Assembly (NCBI GenBank): GCA_035285325.1
Contig: JAYKJB010000132.1
Location: forward strand, 25,683 to 89,682
From: Candidatus Sericytochromatia bacterium
Lineage (GTDB): Bacteria > Cyanobacteriota > Sericytochromatia > S15B-MN24 > JAQBPE01
Length of the DNA stretch: 64,000 bases
Reading direction: 5' to 3'
The position numbers and the translations under genes are program-made. Positions 34,518 through 42,615 of the stretch are shown piece after piece. Within the stretch, counting starts at the first letter, position 1, and each line of letters opens with the position of its first letter. The notes beneath the pieces are model-generated. The model saw only the letters and a program-made list of their open reading frames with translations, searched no databases and was not told the DNA's origin.

Positions 34518-34904
34518 TCAGGGGATGCTCACCTGACCGTTGAGTTCCGCATATTCCACGAGGGGAGAGGCGTTGAGCTCCTTGAGCAGGGCCTCAACCG
34601 GGCGATCGCCCTCCAGTTCCTCGACGTAGACCCCGAGCGCCTGAATCATGCCCACATTGCGCAATCCATAGGTGCTGCGAAATGCTTGCATTTCGGTGGC
34701 ACGAAGCTCTGACTTGAATTTCACCAAGATTTGGATTTTCTGGGCCGCTGTGGGACTGGCCACCCGGGGTGACTCGGCCTTCTGACCTGTACTTGAAGCC
34801 GTTCGCCCGATCACCGTCGTGGGGCCCTGGCACCCAGTCAGAGTGAGCACGCTCAACGTGAGCAAGGGCCAGACGCTCAGCGCTTTGATTTGACGTGGAA
34901 ACAA
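34518..34904 (-). CDS. Lipoprotein with stand-alone protease-prodomain-like fold
   Basis: A 128-aa lipoprotein: signal peptide LLTLSVLTLTG before the lipidated Cys, a Ser/Thr/Pro spacer, and a 70-residue domain (ILVKFKSELRATEM.., GVYVEELEGDRPVEALLKEL, PLVEYAELNG). The domain resembles the I9/fervidolysin-type N-terminal prodomain of subtilases, which folds and inhibits the protease. No protease is attached or adjacent. I chose a TTG start at 34904, with GGGAGGA 6 bp upstream; an ATG at 34925 is the alternative. A role as a protease inhibitor or adhesion module is inference. Confidence 0.72.
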   Translation of the reverse strand: MFPRQIKALSVWPLLTLSVLTLTGCQGPTTVIGRTASSTGQKAESPRVASPTAAQKIQILVKFKSELRATEMQAFRSTYGLRNVGMIQALGVYVEELEGDRPVEALLKELNASPLVEYAELNGQVSIP

Positions 34905-34932
34905 CTCGGTTCCTCCCATCGGCACGGAACTC

Positions 34933-34960
34933 TTTCAAGAACCGTTTACTTTTCTATAAA
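34933..34960 (+). promoter_or_regulatory. Putative promoter in AT-rich divergent region
   Basis: TTTCAA (34933-34938), 16-bp spacer, TATAAA (34955-34960), in an AT-rich patch that stands out from the surrounding DNA. It is 19 bp before the lipoprotein ATG at 34980, so the mRNA leader would be very short. The patch probably also drives the divergent gene at 34904. Confidence 0.55.
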
Positions 34961-34979
34961 ATAAATTTAACATTGGGTC

Positions 34980-35762
34980 ATGCGTTCCGGCAAGTTGTCC
35001 TCATCCTCCTTGACCCTTCTGTGGTGCGGGTTGGCATTCATTTTTATGGCGGGTGGTTGTCGCGCCGTGTCGCCCGTCAGTGGGAGCCTCAAGCCGGCAA
35101 ACCGCCTGTTCACCGCGAGCCAGTCGTCCTGGTATCCCACGGAGCCCGGACTTCGTTGGGACTACGTGTTGCGGGACATTGAAGGCACGGGTACGGGGCA
35201 AGAGCGGCAAATGATGTTCGGAATCGCCGAACGACAAGCGGTTGGCAGCGCAACATGCGCCGTTCTTCAGCGTCGATATGGGAACTTTGAACCGCCTCCC
35301 ACGCGGATTTGGGTGACGCCGGACTCGGTGAAGCTTTCCCGGCTGAACAGCCCGGTCAACGGTCCCTCCATCACCATTTTGCGCGCGCCTTGGCAGTCGG
35401 GGGCGTCTTGGCCGGGGCGCCCTCTGCCAGATGGGCATTCGGAAGTCATTTCCGTGATCGGCATGAGAGACACGGAGGTGCCCGCGGGGCGGTTTGAGAC
35501 CTGGCAGGTGGATCACCTCATTCGTTACGCGGATGGGAATTCCGACGTGCTTTCCTATTGGTATGCAGCGGGGGTGGGCTGCGTGCGGATGATTGAACGG
35601 GCCACGCTCTACGTTGGCGGAAAACCGGTCAAATTGGCAACGGAAGCCTGTCTGACTCGTTTTCAAGCGAAGGCCTGGCCGCCGCAGGGGGGAACTCAAC
35701 CGTCGCCATTGCAACCGTCCCCCTTGTCGCGCCCATCAGTTGAGGGCTCCCTGCTGTTCTGA
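34980..35762 (+). CDS. Putative lipoprotein of unknown function
   Basis: A 260-aa protein with a lipoprotein-like signal peptide (LAFIFMAGGC). The body has WYPTEPGLRWDYVLRD and a later ETWQVDHLIRYADGNSDVLSYWYAAGVGCVRM-type stretch. This pattern recurs in secreted DUF proteins with one beta-sandwich, but I cannot name a family. The C-terminal 35 residues are Pro/Ser-rich. There is no strong ribosome-binding site, consistent with a near-leaderless mRNA. Divergent from the prodomain-like lipoprotein. Confidence 0.72.
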   Translation: MRSGKLSSSSLTLLWCGLAFIFMAGGCRAVSPVSGSLKPANRLFTASQSSWYPTEPGLRWDYVLRDIEGTGTGQERQMMFGIAERQAVGSATCAVLQRRYGNFEPPPTRIWVTPDSVKLSRLNSPVNGPSITILRAPWQSGASWPGRPLPDGHSEVISVIGMRDTEVPAGRFETWQVDHLIRYADGNSDVLSYWYAAGVGCVRMIERATLYVGGKPVKLATEACLTRFQAKAWPPQGGTQPSPLQPSPLSRPSVEGSLLF

Positions 35763-35780
35763 CAGGGGCTCTCACGGGGT

Positions 35781-37997
35781 TCAAATGATGGGACCACCGA
35801 ACATGAGGTCCCAGGCTGCCTGAGAGGAAGGCCGTTTCTGCGCCTGCTGGCGATTGGCAATCTCGTGCAGCCCTACCTCTGCCTCGTGCAAGTCCCCGTC
35901 CAATTCGAGCGCGCGCTGGAAGCTATCCTGGGCCCGGTGAAGGTGGCCGGAGAGAAGATGGCAGTGGGCTTGATGGAAGTGGGCGCGCGCCATATCCCCC
36001 AAGTGGGTGTAGCATTGCACCAGCATCTGTCTGGCGGGCAGAAAGGCCTTGTTCAGCTGGACGGATTTTTCGAGGGGAGGACGGGCGCCCTTGATGTCCC
36101 GCCGATGAAAACTGGCTTTGCCTAGCCAGAACCACGGGGAATAAAGCCCTGGTAGGGCTTGTACGAGATATTCGAGGTGAAGCCTGGCCTCTGGGTCAGG
36201 GTCCAAGGCACGTGCCAGAAGCAAGCGAGCCAGATGAAAATGTGGCTCGGCCTCCAAGGCTTCTCGAATGGTGGGAATCAATTCTCGACGGCTTTCCCCT
36301 GGTCGCGTCGCCTGCCCCTTGAAGAGAAAAAAGCGGGAAACCTGGTCCCAGGGCGCCAGTTTGACGGCCCGTGCCCACCAAGGCGTGGCGTCTACCGAGT
36401 GCTCGTTCTGGGTCAGAAGCCAGGCATAGTTGCGAATGGCATCGAGATTATCCGGGGCGTCGGCAAGAATTCCCTGCAAGAGTTGGCGGGCGAGATCGTA
36501 GCGGCCGGCGATCGCGGCATATGCAGCGCCACTCATCCAGTGCGCGCTCGCGGTATCCTCGTGGCGCAACTCAGATTCAAGCGGGTCGAGCAGATCGCTG
36601 AAACTGCCTCGTTTGGAACAGGGTCCGTGGTGGCCGTGGAGGATGGGCGCATCCTCCCTCAAAAATAGCGCGTGCGTGAAGTGTTCCTGCGCATCGTCAT
36701 ACTCGTCAGCCGATAGTCTCAGCCACGCGAGATCACACCTTAGCGAAGCATCACCTGGTTCCAGACGGATGGCCTCCTGCAGGTCTGCTTCAGCCAACCC
36801 TGGATGGTTACGCCAGGTGGCAGTCGCGCGCATCGCACGATAAACGGCACGTTCAGGAGCCAGGGAAACAGCTTCATCCAGTGCTTCCAGGGCCACTGGC
36901 TCCCTCCCATAGGCCAATAAAGCTGCCCCAAGTTCCGCAAATGCGGCTGCGTGACGAGGGAGGTCCTTGGCCGCCCGTTTGGCGTGCAGCAGGGCAGAAT
37001 CGAGATAGCCCAGCCTCCGGTTGACGGCAGCCAGAAGCAATTCACACAAGGGGTCTGACGGATGGGTGATTGCCCAGGCATACAGGGCCTTCAACAGGGC
37101 GACGACCCCTTCATTGGGCTCATCTGCCAACTTGCCGCCCAGGTGATTCCACCAGCAGGCAAGCGCGGCCGGCGGGTTTTCATCCAAGGCGTGGGCACGC
37201 GCCAAGGTGGCGAAAGCCTTGCCCCGGGCTTCCTCACTCCAGCTGTCAAACGTGGGCGAGTGGACCTGTCCCTCCAGGCACGCGATGGCTTCCTGGTAGC
37301 GGTGGGAGTCTAGCAGGCATTCACCGAGGGCCAGCGCCGTCGTATGCGCAGACGGGTCCAGGGCCAAGGCCTCCGTGTAGGAACGAATGGCCGCATCCAT
37401 TTGCCCCAAGGCTCGGTGGGAGTTACCCAGGTTGCCCACCACGACGGCCTGATTCACCGGTTCGACCAGCAAGGGGCGAGCCTCCTTGTAATACGAAACG
37501 GCCCGTCGGTGGAAACCCAGTTCATGGCAGAGGTTGCCGGCCGCATTCAGAACACTGAACAGCCCAGGCTTCAACTCCAGTGCGCCATCGTAGTAGGCGA
37601 GGGCCTCCGAAGGGCAGCCCAGCGACTCATGCAGGATACCGAGATAGGCGAGCGGTACGTGACTGTCGGGCGCCACCTCAGCCGCGCGAGCCAGAAAATA
37701 TCCAGCCCGTTCGAAGCTTTCCTCCGAGAGCGCCTGCAAGCCGAGAATGAGAAAATATTCAGGCTTTTCCAACCCTTCACTGCCGCCTGGCCAGTGCGTT
37801 TCGAAGTCCTGCCAGGTGGCGTGGCTGCGGAGCAGTTCGTCCAGAAACTCTGACCAGAAGCTCAGGCGCTCGCCCAGTGGTGAGACGACTTCCAGCGCTC
37901 GCTGGACTTCCGCGAGCACCAGTTCCCAGTCGCGTTCGGCGATCGCGTCGACCAGGCAGCGTGTGAGGAGCTTGGGATAGTCCCGTTTAGAATTCAT
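35781..37997 (-). CDS. Large tetratricopeptide-repeat protein
   Basis: A 738-aa protein made almost wholly of TPR-like helical pairs (for example LAYLGILHESLGCPSEALAYYDGALELKPG and AVVVGNLGNSHRALGQMDAAIRSYTEAL). It has no signal peptide or membrane segment, so it is probably a cytosolic scaffold. The C-terminal five residues and preceding helix are not repeats. The ATG at 37997 follows a TATAAT box (38072-38067 on this strand) and an inverted repeat. Function unknown. Confidence 0.83.
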   Translation of the reverse strand: MNSKRDYPKLLTRCLVDAIAERDWELVLAEVQRALEVVSPLGERLSFWSEFLDELLRSHATWQDFETHWPGGSEGLEKPEYFLILGLQALSEESFERAGYFLARAAEVAPDSHVPLAYLGILHESLGCPSEALAYYDGALELKPGLFSVLNAAGNLCHELGFHRRAVSYYKEARPLLVEPVNQAVVVGNLGNSHRALGQMDAAIRSYTEALALDPSAHTTALALGECLLDSHRYQEAIACLEGQVHSPTFDSWSEEARGKAFATLARAHALDENPPAALACWWNHLGGKLADEPNEGVVALLKALYAWAITHPSDPLCELLLAAVNRRLGYLDSALLHAKRAAKDLPRHAAAFAELGAALLAYGREPVALEALDEAVSLAPERAVYRAMRATATWRNHPGLAEADLQEAIRLEPGDASLRCDLAWLRLSADEYDDAQEHFTHALFLREDAPILHGHHGPCSKRGSFSDLLDPLESELRHEDTASAHWMSGAAYAAIAGRYDLARQLLQGILADAPDNLDAIRNYAWLLTQNEHSVDATPWWARAVKLAPWDQVSRFFLFKGQATRPGESRRELIPTIREALEAEPHFHLARLLLARALDPDPEARLHLEYLVQALPGLYSPWFWLGKASFHRRDIKGARPPLEKSVQLNKAFLPARQMLVQCYTHLGDMARAHFHQAHCHLLSGHLHRAQDSFQRALELDGDLHEAEVGLHEIANRQQAQKRPSSQAAWDLMFGGPII

Positions 37998-38006
37998 GAC
38001 CTGCTG

Positions 38007-38021
38007 CGACGTCTGACGTCG
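38007..38021. promoter_or_regulatory. Inverted repeat between divergent genes (possible operator)
   Basis: Perfect 6-bp palindrome CGACGT-CTG-ACGTCG, 10 bp before the TPR start and downstream of a perfect TATAAT (minus strand, 38072-38067). It could bind a repressor or form a small mRNA hairpin. Confidence 0.35.
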
Positions 38022-38135
38022 GCTTTCGGACGATTCACCGTTGGCAAGGGCGGGTCGACGCCCGGTATTATACGGGAATGCGGCATTTGTTGCTTGTCGG
38101 AACGTCCAGAACGGGGGAGCGGGGGAGCTGGCACT

Positions 38136-38648
38136 TTGTCGGACGTTGAGGGTTTCCAGATCGAGACACGAGTGGCAGGCGTGACCTTTCCCAATGTGGA
38201 TGGAACCTCGCGCCAGGCCTTGATTCGCTTGTTGACCGTCGAGGATGCGGTCGAGCTCCAGCGCGAGCCCGAAAACCCATTCGATCCCAATGCCATCGCC
38301 GTCGAGTGGCGCAGCCTGGACAAGGCATCTGGGAGGCTGGGATACATTCCGCGCGGCCTTGCTGCGGCGCTCTCCCCGTGTCTGGATTCAGGCACCAGCT
38401 GTCAGGCCAAGATCCTGAGGAGAAGACGTATCCCACGCCAGGGCGTCGCCTCTGTCCCTATCTGGGCGGTCCGCATCCAAATCACGCTGCTGACCACCCA
38501 CTTACCTGATGGCATCAGAAATGGACTGGAACCGGCCCTGTCATCTGCCCTCGCCGCAGACTCCGAGGAGCTCGCTGCCGGAGATGCCCCGTGCCTGGGA
38601 CTTATTCGCCCTGCGTCAGCATCGGTCATCGCCACCGACGAAAGGTGA
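38136..38648 (+). CDS. HIRAN-domain protein
   Basis: HIRAN domains bind DNA 3' ends and are usually fused to helicases; here the domain is alone. The 170-aa protein shows the core VAGVTFPNVDGTSRQALIRLL, LQREPENPFDPNAIAVEW and LGYIPRGLAAALSP. The C-terminal third (EPALSSALAADSEELAAGD) is probably disordered. I chose the TTG at 38136, with GGGGAG 8 bp upstream; another TTG at 38094 is possible. Its 3' end overlaps the convergent Ycf35 gene by 23 bp. Confidence 0.78.
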   Translation: MSDVEGFQIETRVAGVTFPNVDGTSRQALIRLLTVEDAVELQREPENPFDPNAIAVEWRSLDKASGRLGYIPRGLAAALSPCLDSGTSCQAKILRRRRIPRQGVASVPIWAVRIQITLLTTHLPDGIRNGLEPALSSALAADSEELAAGDAPCLGLIRPASASVIATDER

Positions 38649-39015
38649 GCTTGACCGTCTGATCCGTGGCACAGTGTTCCTGAACCAGCTGAAAGCCCTG
38701 AGAGGCAAATTGCTTGGTGATCAGATGATGGGCGTATCTCTGGCGAAGAGACTTCAAGAAAACGTCCTGCTTCAGGCCCGAATCCTTACCGACCCCCCAC
38801 CAGTCTGCCACGACGCTGATCTCCGCACCGGATGACTGGACGAAACCGATATCGTATTCGCGGCCTGGAGAACAGACGAGCTCGGCCTGGGTTGTGTTCC
38901 CCGCATACCCCCTCACGAAAGCGTTCCGGGCGTAAGGATAGCCCAAGCCCTCAACGGCGGCCTCGACCGCTTCAAGATCGTTCAACTGCGTCTTGATCCG
39001 AGTGAAATGTGACAT
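38626..39015 (-). CDS. Ycf35/DUF1257 family protein
   Basis: A 129-aa homologue of Ycf35, a protein conserved in cyanobacteria and red-lineage plastids with no firm function. The N-terminus MSHFTRIKTQLNDLEAVEAA and the GLGYPYARN, ELVC and IGFV segments follow the family pattern, and the C-terminal YAHHLITKQFASQGFQL is typical. The ATG at 39015 has AAGAGGAG 10 bp upstream. It is downstream of, and 22 bp from, the AMIN gene on the same strand. This is the best single marker of cyanobacterial kinship in the window. Confidence 0.85.
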   Translation of the reverse strand: MSHFTRIKTQLNDLEAVEAAVEGLGYPYARNAFVRGYAGNTTQAELVCSPGREYDIGFVQSSGAEISVVADWWGVGKDSGLKQDVFLKSLRQRYAHHLITKQFASQGFQLVQEHCATDQTVKLTFRRWR

Positions 39016-39037
39016 CGCGTCCCGTCTCCTCTTGCCG

Positions 39038-40018
39038 TCAGGGCAATTTAGGGACAGTCTCGCTGCCTGTTTCTTCGGTGCGCCGCTGAGGCGTCGCGGC
39101 ACCGCCAGGCGGGACCGCCGATTCGGAAGCCTCCGCTCCTGGCGGGATCATGGGCACACCCGGAGGGGGCGGGAGCGGCTCGGAGAGGGGCGACGGAGAG
39201 ACAAGGCCTGGCTGCGGAAGGAGCCACGTATCCTCCTCGATGATCCGAGGCGGTTCGGGTTGATCAATCCCCTTACCGTCCGACCCAGGAGGCACGGTGG
39301 GAACGGCAGTTGGCGACGTTGACGGCCTTGGAATGGCGGTACCCGGACGCAAGCGCTGCTGAATCCCGGGTCGCTTGAGTGGGGGTAACGATGAGGGCTT
39401 GGACGGCGGCTCGGGGGAAGCCACGGGAGCAGGGGAGACTGTCGTTGGCGCAGGTTGAGCTGGGAGGTCCGGAGCCTCCCCCTCTGGTATGGTCTGAGGT
39501 GAGGGTGCTTCCGTTTCCGGCGTCTCGGTCGGGGCGCCCTTGGCCCCCTCAGCCACCGAGATAAAGACCCTGCCACGGCCCTGCTGAACAGCCAGGATGG
39601 GCTCTTGCTGTGAAACCGGTTCCAGCACGACCCGGACGATCGGGGGCCACACCGAGTATTGCGCGACACGGACCCTGTGAACCAACGTGTCACGGGGCAT
39701 CAGTTCGCGGTTCCGCATAGCCAGACGGGCGCCCGGCAAATCAATGACCAGGCGCATCGGATTCGGGAGCGAGCGCGTGCTGACCGCGACCGAACGGGTG
39801 ACCGCCAGGACCAGGGTATGCCGTTGCGGGTCGAAACTCATTCCGCGGACGAAAACGAGACGATTTGGTGGGGCCTCGGCTCGTGAGCGTGTGGGATACG
39901 CAGGGCGAGCGGAGGCGGCAGTGGCATCGGCCGGGAAAAGCGTTCCGGCGATCACCAGGAGCGCCACGGCCCGGCTGACCAGGTGAAACGAAACACGACG
40001 CTGAGCAAAATGGAACAT
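39038..40018 (-). CDS. Secreted AMIN-domain protein
   Basis: A 326-aa envelope protein: signal peptide (LVSRAVALLVIAGTLFPADATA) followed by an AMIN domain at about 50-155 (FVRGMSFDPQRHTLVLAVT, NPMRLVIDLPGARL, VHRVRVAQYSVWPPIVRVVLE). AMIN domains bind peptidoglycan and target amidases or secretins; here no amidase follows. The remaining 170 residues are Pro/Glu/Ser-rich and probably span the cell wall. Divergent from the tRNA cluster, which begins 112 bp away. Confidence 0.85.
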   Translation of the reverse strand: MFHFAQRRVSFHLVSRAVALLVIAGTLFPADATAASARPAYPTRSRAEAPPNRLVFVRGMSFDPQRHTLVLAVTRSVAVSTRSLPNPMRLVIDLPGARLAMRNRELMPRDTLVHRVRVAQYSVWPPIVRVVLEPVSQQEPILAVQQGRGRVFISVAEGAKGAPTETPETEAPSPQTIPEGEAPDLPAQPAPTTVSPAPVASPEPPSKPSSLPPLKRPGIQQRLRPGTAIPRPSTSPTAVPTVPPGSDGKGIDQPEPPRIIEEDTWLLPQPGLVSPSPLSEPLPPPPGVPMIPPGAEASESAVPPGGAATPQRRTEETGSETVPKLP

Positions 40019-40087
40019 GGATGCATTATACCTGGTGAACGGCGTGGAGGCCCTCCCGGCGTGCTGGAGAATCGCTTCGGGGTTGCA

Positions 40088-40116
40088 TTGACATGAGCTT
40101 TACTCGGATGTTACCT
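40088..40116 (+). promoter_or_regulatory. Putative tRNA operon promoter
   Basis: A perfect TTGACA -35 (40088-40093). At 17-bp spacing the -10 would be TTACCT (40111-40116), a weak match. It is 14 bp before tRNA-Lys. Confidence 0.45.
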
Positions 40117-40130
40117 TTTCCTTCAGTGGC

Positions 40131-40203
<73 letters not shown>

Positions 40204-40217
40204 CTTCACTTTTTTTA

Positions 40218-40307
40218 GGGCAGGTGCCTGAGTGGTCGAAAGGGCATCACTGGAAATGATGTGTGCGGCTTAACCCCGTACCGAGGGTTCGAATCCCTCC
40301 CTGCCCG
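40218..40307 (+). tRNA. tRNA-Ser (GGA)
   Basis: A 90-nt class II tRNA with a long variable arm. The acceptor stem GGGCAGG/CCTGCCC is perfect. The anticodon loop CTGGAAA gives GGA (Ser, UCC/UCU). The T-arm is GGTTCGAATCC and the discriminator is G. CCA is not encoded. Confidence 0.95.
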
Positions 40308-40387
40308 CCTCCGCAGGGTGCGGTGAGCTTGCTCTCCACGCCGCTGTGGTAAAATGAGCCGGGGGCTCATGAGTCACCAGTCCGTAC

Positions 40388-40460
<73 letters not shown>

Positions 40461-40467
40461 CTCGCTT

Positions 40468-40498
40468 CTCGCCCCGCTCCCAAGGCGGGGCGAGTTTT
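40468..40498 (+). terminator. Intrinsic terminator of the tRNA cluster
   Basis: A 10-bp perfect stem CTCGCCCCGC/GCGGGGCGAG with a 7-base loop, followed by TTTT. It ends 14 bp before the phosphorylase start. Confidence 0.8.
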
Positions 40499-40512
40499 AT
40501 GGAGGTTTTGAC

Positions 40513-41364
40513 GTGACCGTGGCCGCTTCCCTCTCTCCCTTGGTGTTGGATGAGCGCCGGCGTGTGGAAGAGGCGCTGACCTTCATTCGTTCGAAGACGT
40601 CTCAGACACCTTCGTGCGGACTGATCTTGGGTTCGGGCCTGGGGCTGGTGGCGGACGCCCTCGATGACGCCACCGTGATTCCATACGGGGCCATTCCACA
40701 TTTCCCGGTTTCGACCGCCCCCGGTCACGCGGGCAACCTTCTGATCGGACAGTTGGCGGGTCGCGCGGTGGCCATGCTTCAAGGGCGATTTCACTTGTAC
40801 GAGGGTTACACCGCCCAGCAGGTGGCCTTTCCGATCCGCGTGTTGAAGCGTTTGGGCGTGGAGACCCTGATTGTCACCTGTGCGACGGGCGGATTGAACG
40901 CGCGCTTCAAGGCTGGTGACCTCATGCTGATTCATGACCACATCAACCTGACCGGGCAAAACCCCCTGGTCGGCCCGAACGATCCCTCGCTCGGCGAAAG
41001 ATTCCCCGTGATGTTCAACGCCTATCGGCCGGAATTGAACGAACTGGCCCGGAGGGTGGCCGTGCAACTAGGCCTCTATCTTCAGGAAGGCACCTACGCG
41101 GGCATTCTGGGGCCAGCTTACTGCACCAAGGCCGAATTGCGCTTCTTGACCAAGATCGGAGCGGACTCTGTTGGGATGTCCACCGTCCACGAGGTGATCG
41201 CGGCGGCCCATCTGGGGCTGAGGGTGCTGGGGATCGGGACCATCTCAGACATGGCCATCCCGGATTCCGGTCATCACGCCACGGAAGCTGAGATCCTCGA
41301 GGTGGCGCAACGGGTCGGCCCCACCCTCGCCCGCCTGCTTCGGGGCATTCTGGCTGAGCTGTAA
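40513..41364 (+). CDS. Purine nucleoside phosphorylase-family protein with altered base site
   Basis: Trimeric PNP/MTAP fold (283 aa) that splits purine nucleosides with phosphate. Phosphate and ribose elements are intact: GSGLG, GHAGN, QGRFHLYEGY and VGMSTV. Purine-site residues differ: the usual FET is YCT (human Glu201 position is Cys), TNAAGG is TCATGG, and the Asn243 position is Asp (ISDMA). So the substrate may not be a 6-oxopurine; adenosine or methylthioadenosine are candidates. GTG start at 40513 behind GGAGG. Two bases separate it from the next gene. Confidence 0.88.
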   Translation: MTVAASLSPLVLDERRRVEEALTFIRSKTSQTPSCGLILGSGLGLVADALDDATVIPYGAIPHFPVSTAPGHAGNLLIGQLAGRAVAMLQGRFHLYEGYTAQQVAFPIRVLKRLGVETLIVTCATGGLNARFKAGDLMLIHDHINLTGQNPLVGPNDPSLGERFPVMFNAYRPELNELARRVAVQLGLYLQEGTYAGILGPAYCTKAELRFLTKIGADSVGMSTVHEVIAAAHLGLRVLGIGTISDMAIPDSGHHATEAEILEVAQRVGPTLARLLRGILAEL

Positions 41365-41366
41365 AC

Positions 41367-42584
41367 GTGAATTCTCATCGCCCCCTGAGACCCTTTTCCT
41401 GGCCACTTAGCGATGAAGGTCGAGGTATCTTGCTGCTTGCCTCGGTGTTGGCCTTGCTCGGCGGGGTTGTCCTTCTCGGCAAGACCCTGACACCGTTTTA
41501 CATCGCATTTGCGCTGGTGTACCTGCTAAACCCAGCCGTCTCGTGGGTGGCCGCCAGGCGCTTCCGCGACACCCCGGTGGGACGCCTGGCGGGTATCGTG
41601 ACCGTCTACGCCGCCTTCGCACTCGGCTTGTGGTTCGTCGGGCTGTTTGTCTTGCCACAGCTCTATCAGGAATTCGCTCGCCTCGCGCAAATCCTACCGG
41701 CCCAGGTCCTCCATTTTGAACGGGACGTGATGCCAGGTTTGGTCATCACCTGGCAGGGGCAGCTGGATACCTACAATGTCCCATTCGACATCAAAAAGAC
41801 CCTGCAGGAGGGTGTTACAAGCGGATTTGACACCGTCAACAGTCACGTCATGGAGCTGGCCAAACGCGCACGTGACCTGATCGCAGGGGTGTTCTCCACG
41901 ATTCTTCTGCTGGTCCTCGTGTTCATGTTGACCGGGTTTCTGCTGTATGACCTCCCTCGGCTGCAGCGTTGGCTCGGTCGGCTTTTGCCTGACCGCTACA
42001 GGGCGGCCACGATGTCGCTGATGGCTGACATCGATCGGGGCCTGGCAGGGGCGGTTCGTGGACAAATTGGTGTCTGCGTGGTGAACGGGGTATTGACGAC
42101 CGTGGGGCTCATGGTCATTGGAGTCAAGTTTGCCGTGACGCTCGGCGTGCTGGCCGGATTTTTCAGCCTGATTCCCGTCTTCGGTACCCTTTTCAGTACC
42201 GTTCCCATTGTGTTGGTGGCCCTGACGAATTCGCTGCTCACGGGACTCCTGGCGCTCATCTGGATCTTGCTGATCCACCTCATCGAGGCCAATCTGCTCA
42301 ACCCGAACATCATCGGCCACAATGCGGAACTCCATCCCGCTCTGGTGGTGTTGGCCTTGCTGGTGGGAGAACATTATGGAGGGGCAGTCGGCCTGCTGGT
42401 GGCCGTCCCGCTCGCCACGGTGATTCGGGCCATCCTGACCTACACCCTGGGGCGCTTGCTCATTCAACCGGACACGATTCCCGATGCTGAGGCGCCAGCG
42501 CACACGTTGGTCGCCGGTGTGCCTCCATCGTCGCCATCAAGTCCGCTGGAAGAACTTCGAGACGGTCAGGTTCAGCCGGGTTAG
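41367..42584 (+). CDS. AI-2E family transporter (PerM/UPF0118)
   Basis: Polytopic membrane protein (405 aa) of the PerM/TqsA family, implicated in export of small molecules, including autoinducer-2 in some members. About eight hydrophobic segments are visible, with the family regions GFFSLIPVFGTLFSTVPIV and NLLNPNIIGHNAELHPALVVLALLVGE near the C-terminus. GTG start; it follows the phosphorylase stop by two bases, so the pair is one transcript. Actual substrate unknown. Confidence 0.88.
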   Translation: MNSHRPLRPFSWPLSDEGRGILLLASVLALLGGVVLLGKTLTPFYIAFALVYLLNPAVSWVAARRFRDTPVGRLAGIVTVYAAFALGLWFVGLFVLPQLYQEFARLAQILPAQVLHFERDVMPGLVITWQGQLDTYNVPFDIKKTLQEGVTSGFDTVNSHVMELAKRARDLIAGVFSTILLLVLVFMLTGFLLYDLPRLQRWLGRLLPDRYRAATMSLMADIDRGLAGAVRGQIGVCVVNGVLTTVGLMVIGVKFAVTLGVLAGFFSLIPVFGTLFSTVPIVLVALTNSLLTGLLALIWILLIHLIEANLLNPNIIGHNAELHPALVVLALLVGEHYGGAVGLLVAVPLATVIRAILTYTLGRLLIQPDTIPDAEAPAHTLVAGVPPSSPSSPLEELRDGQVQPG

Positions 42585-42615
42585 CACGGCGAAATCTACC
42601 GGGCTACCAGGTCGG

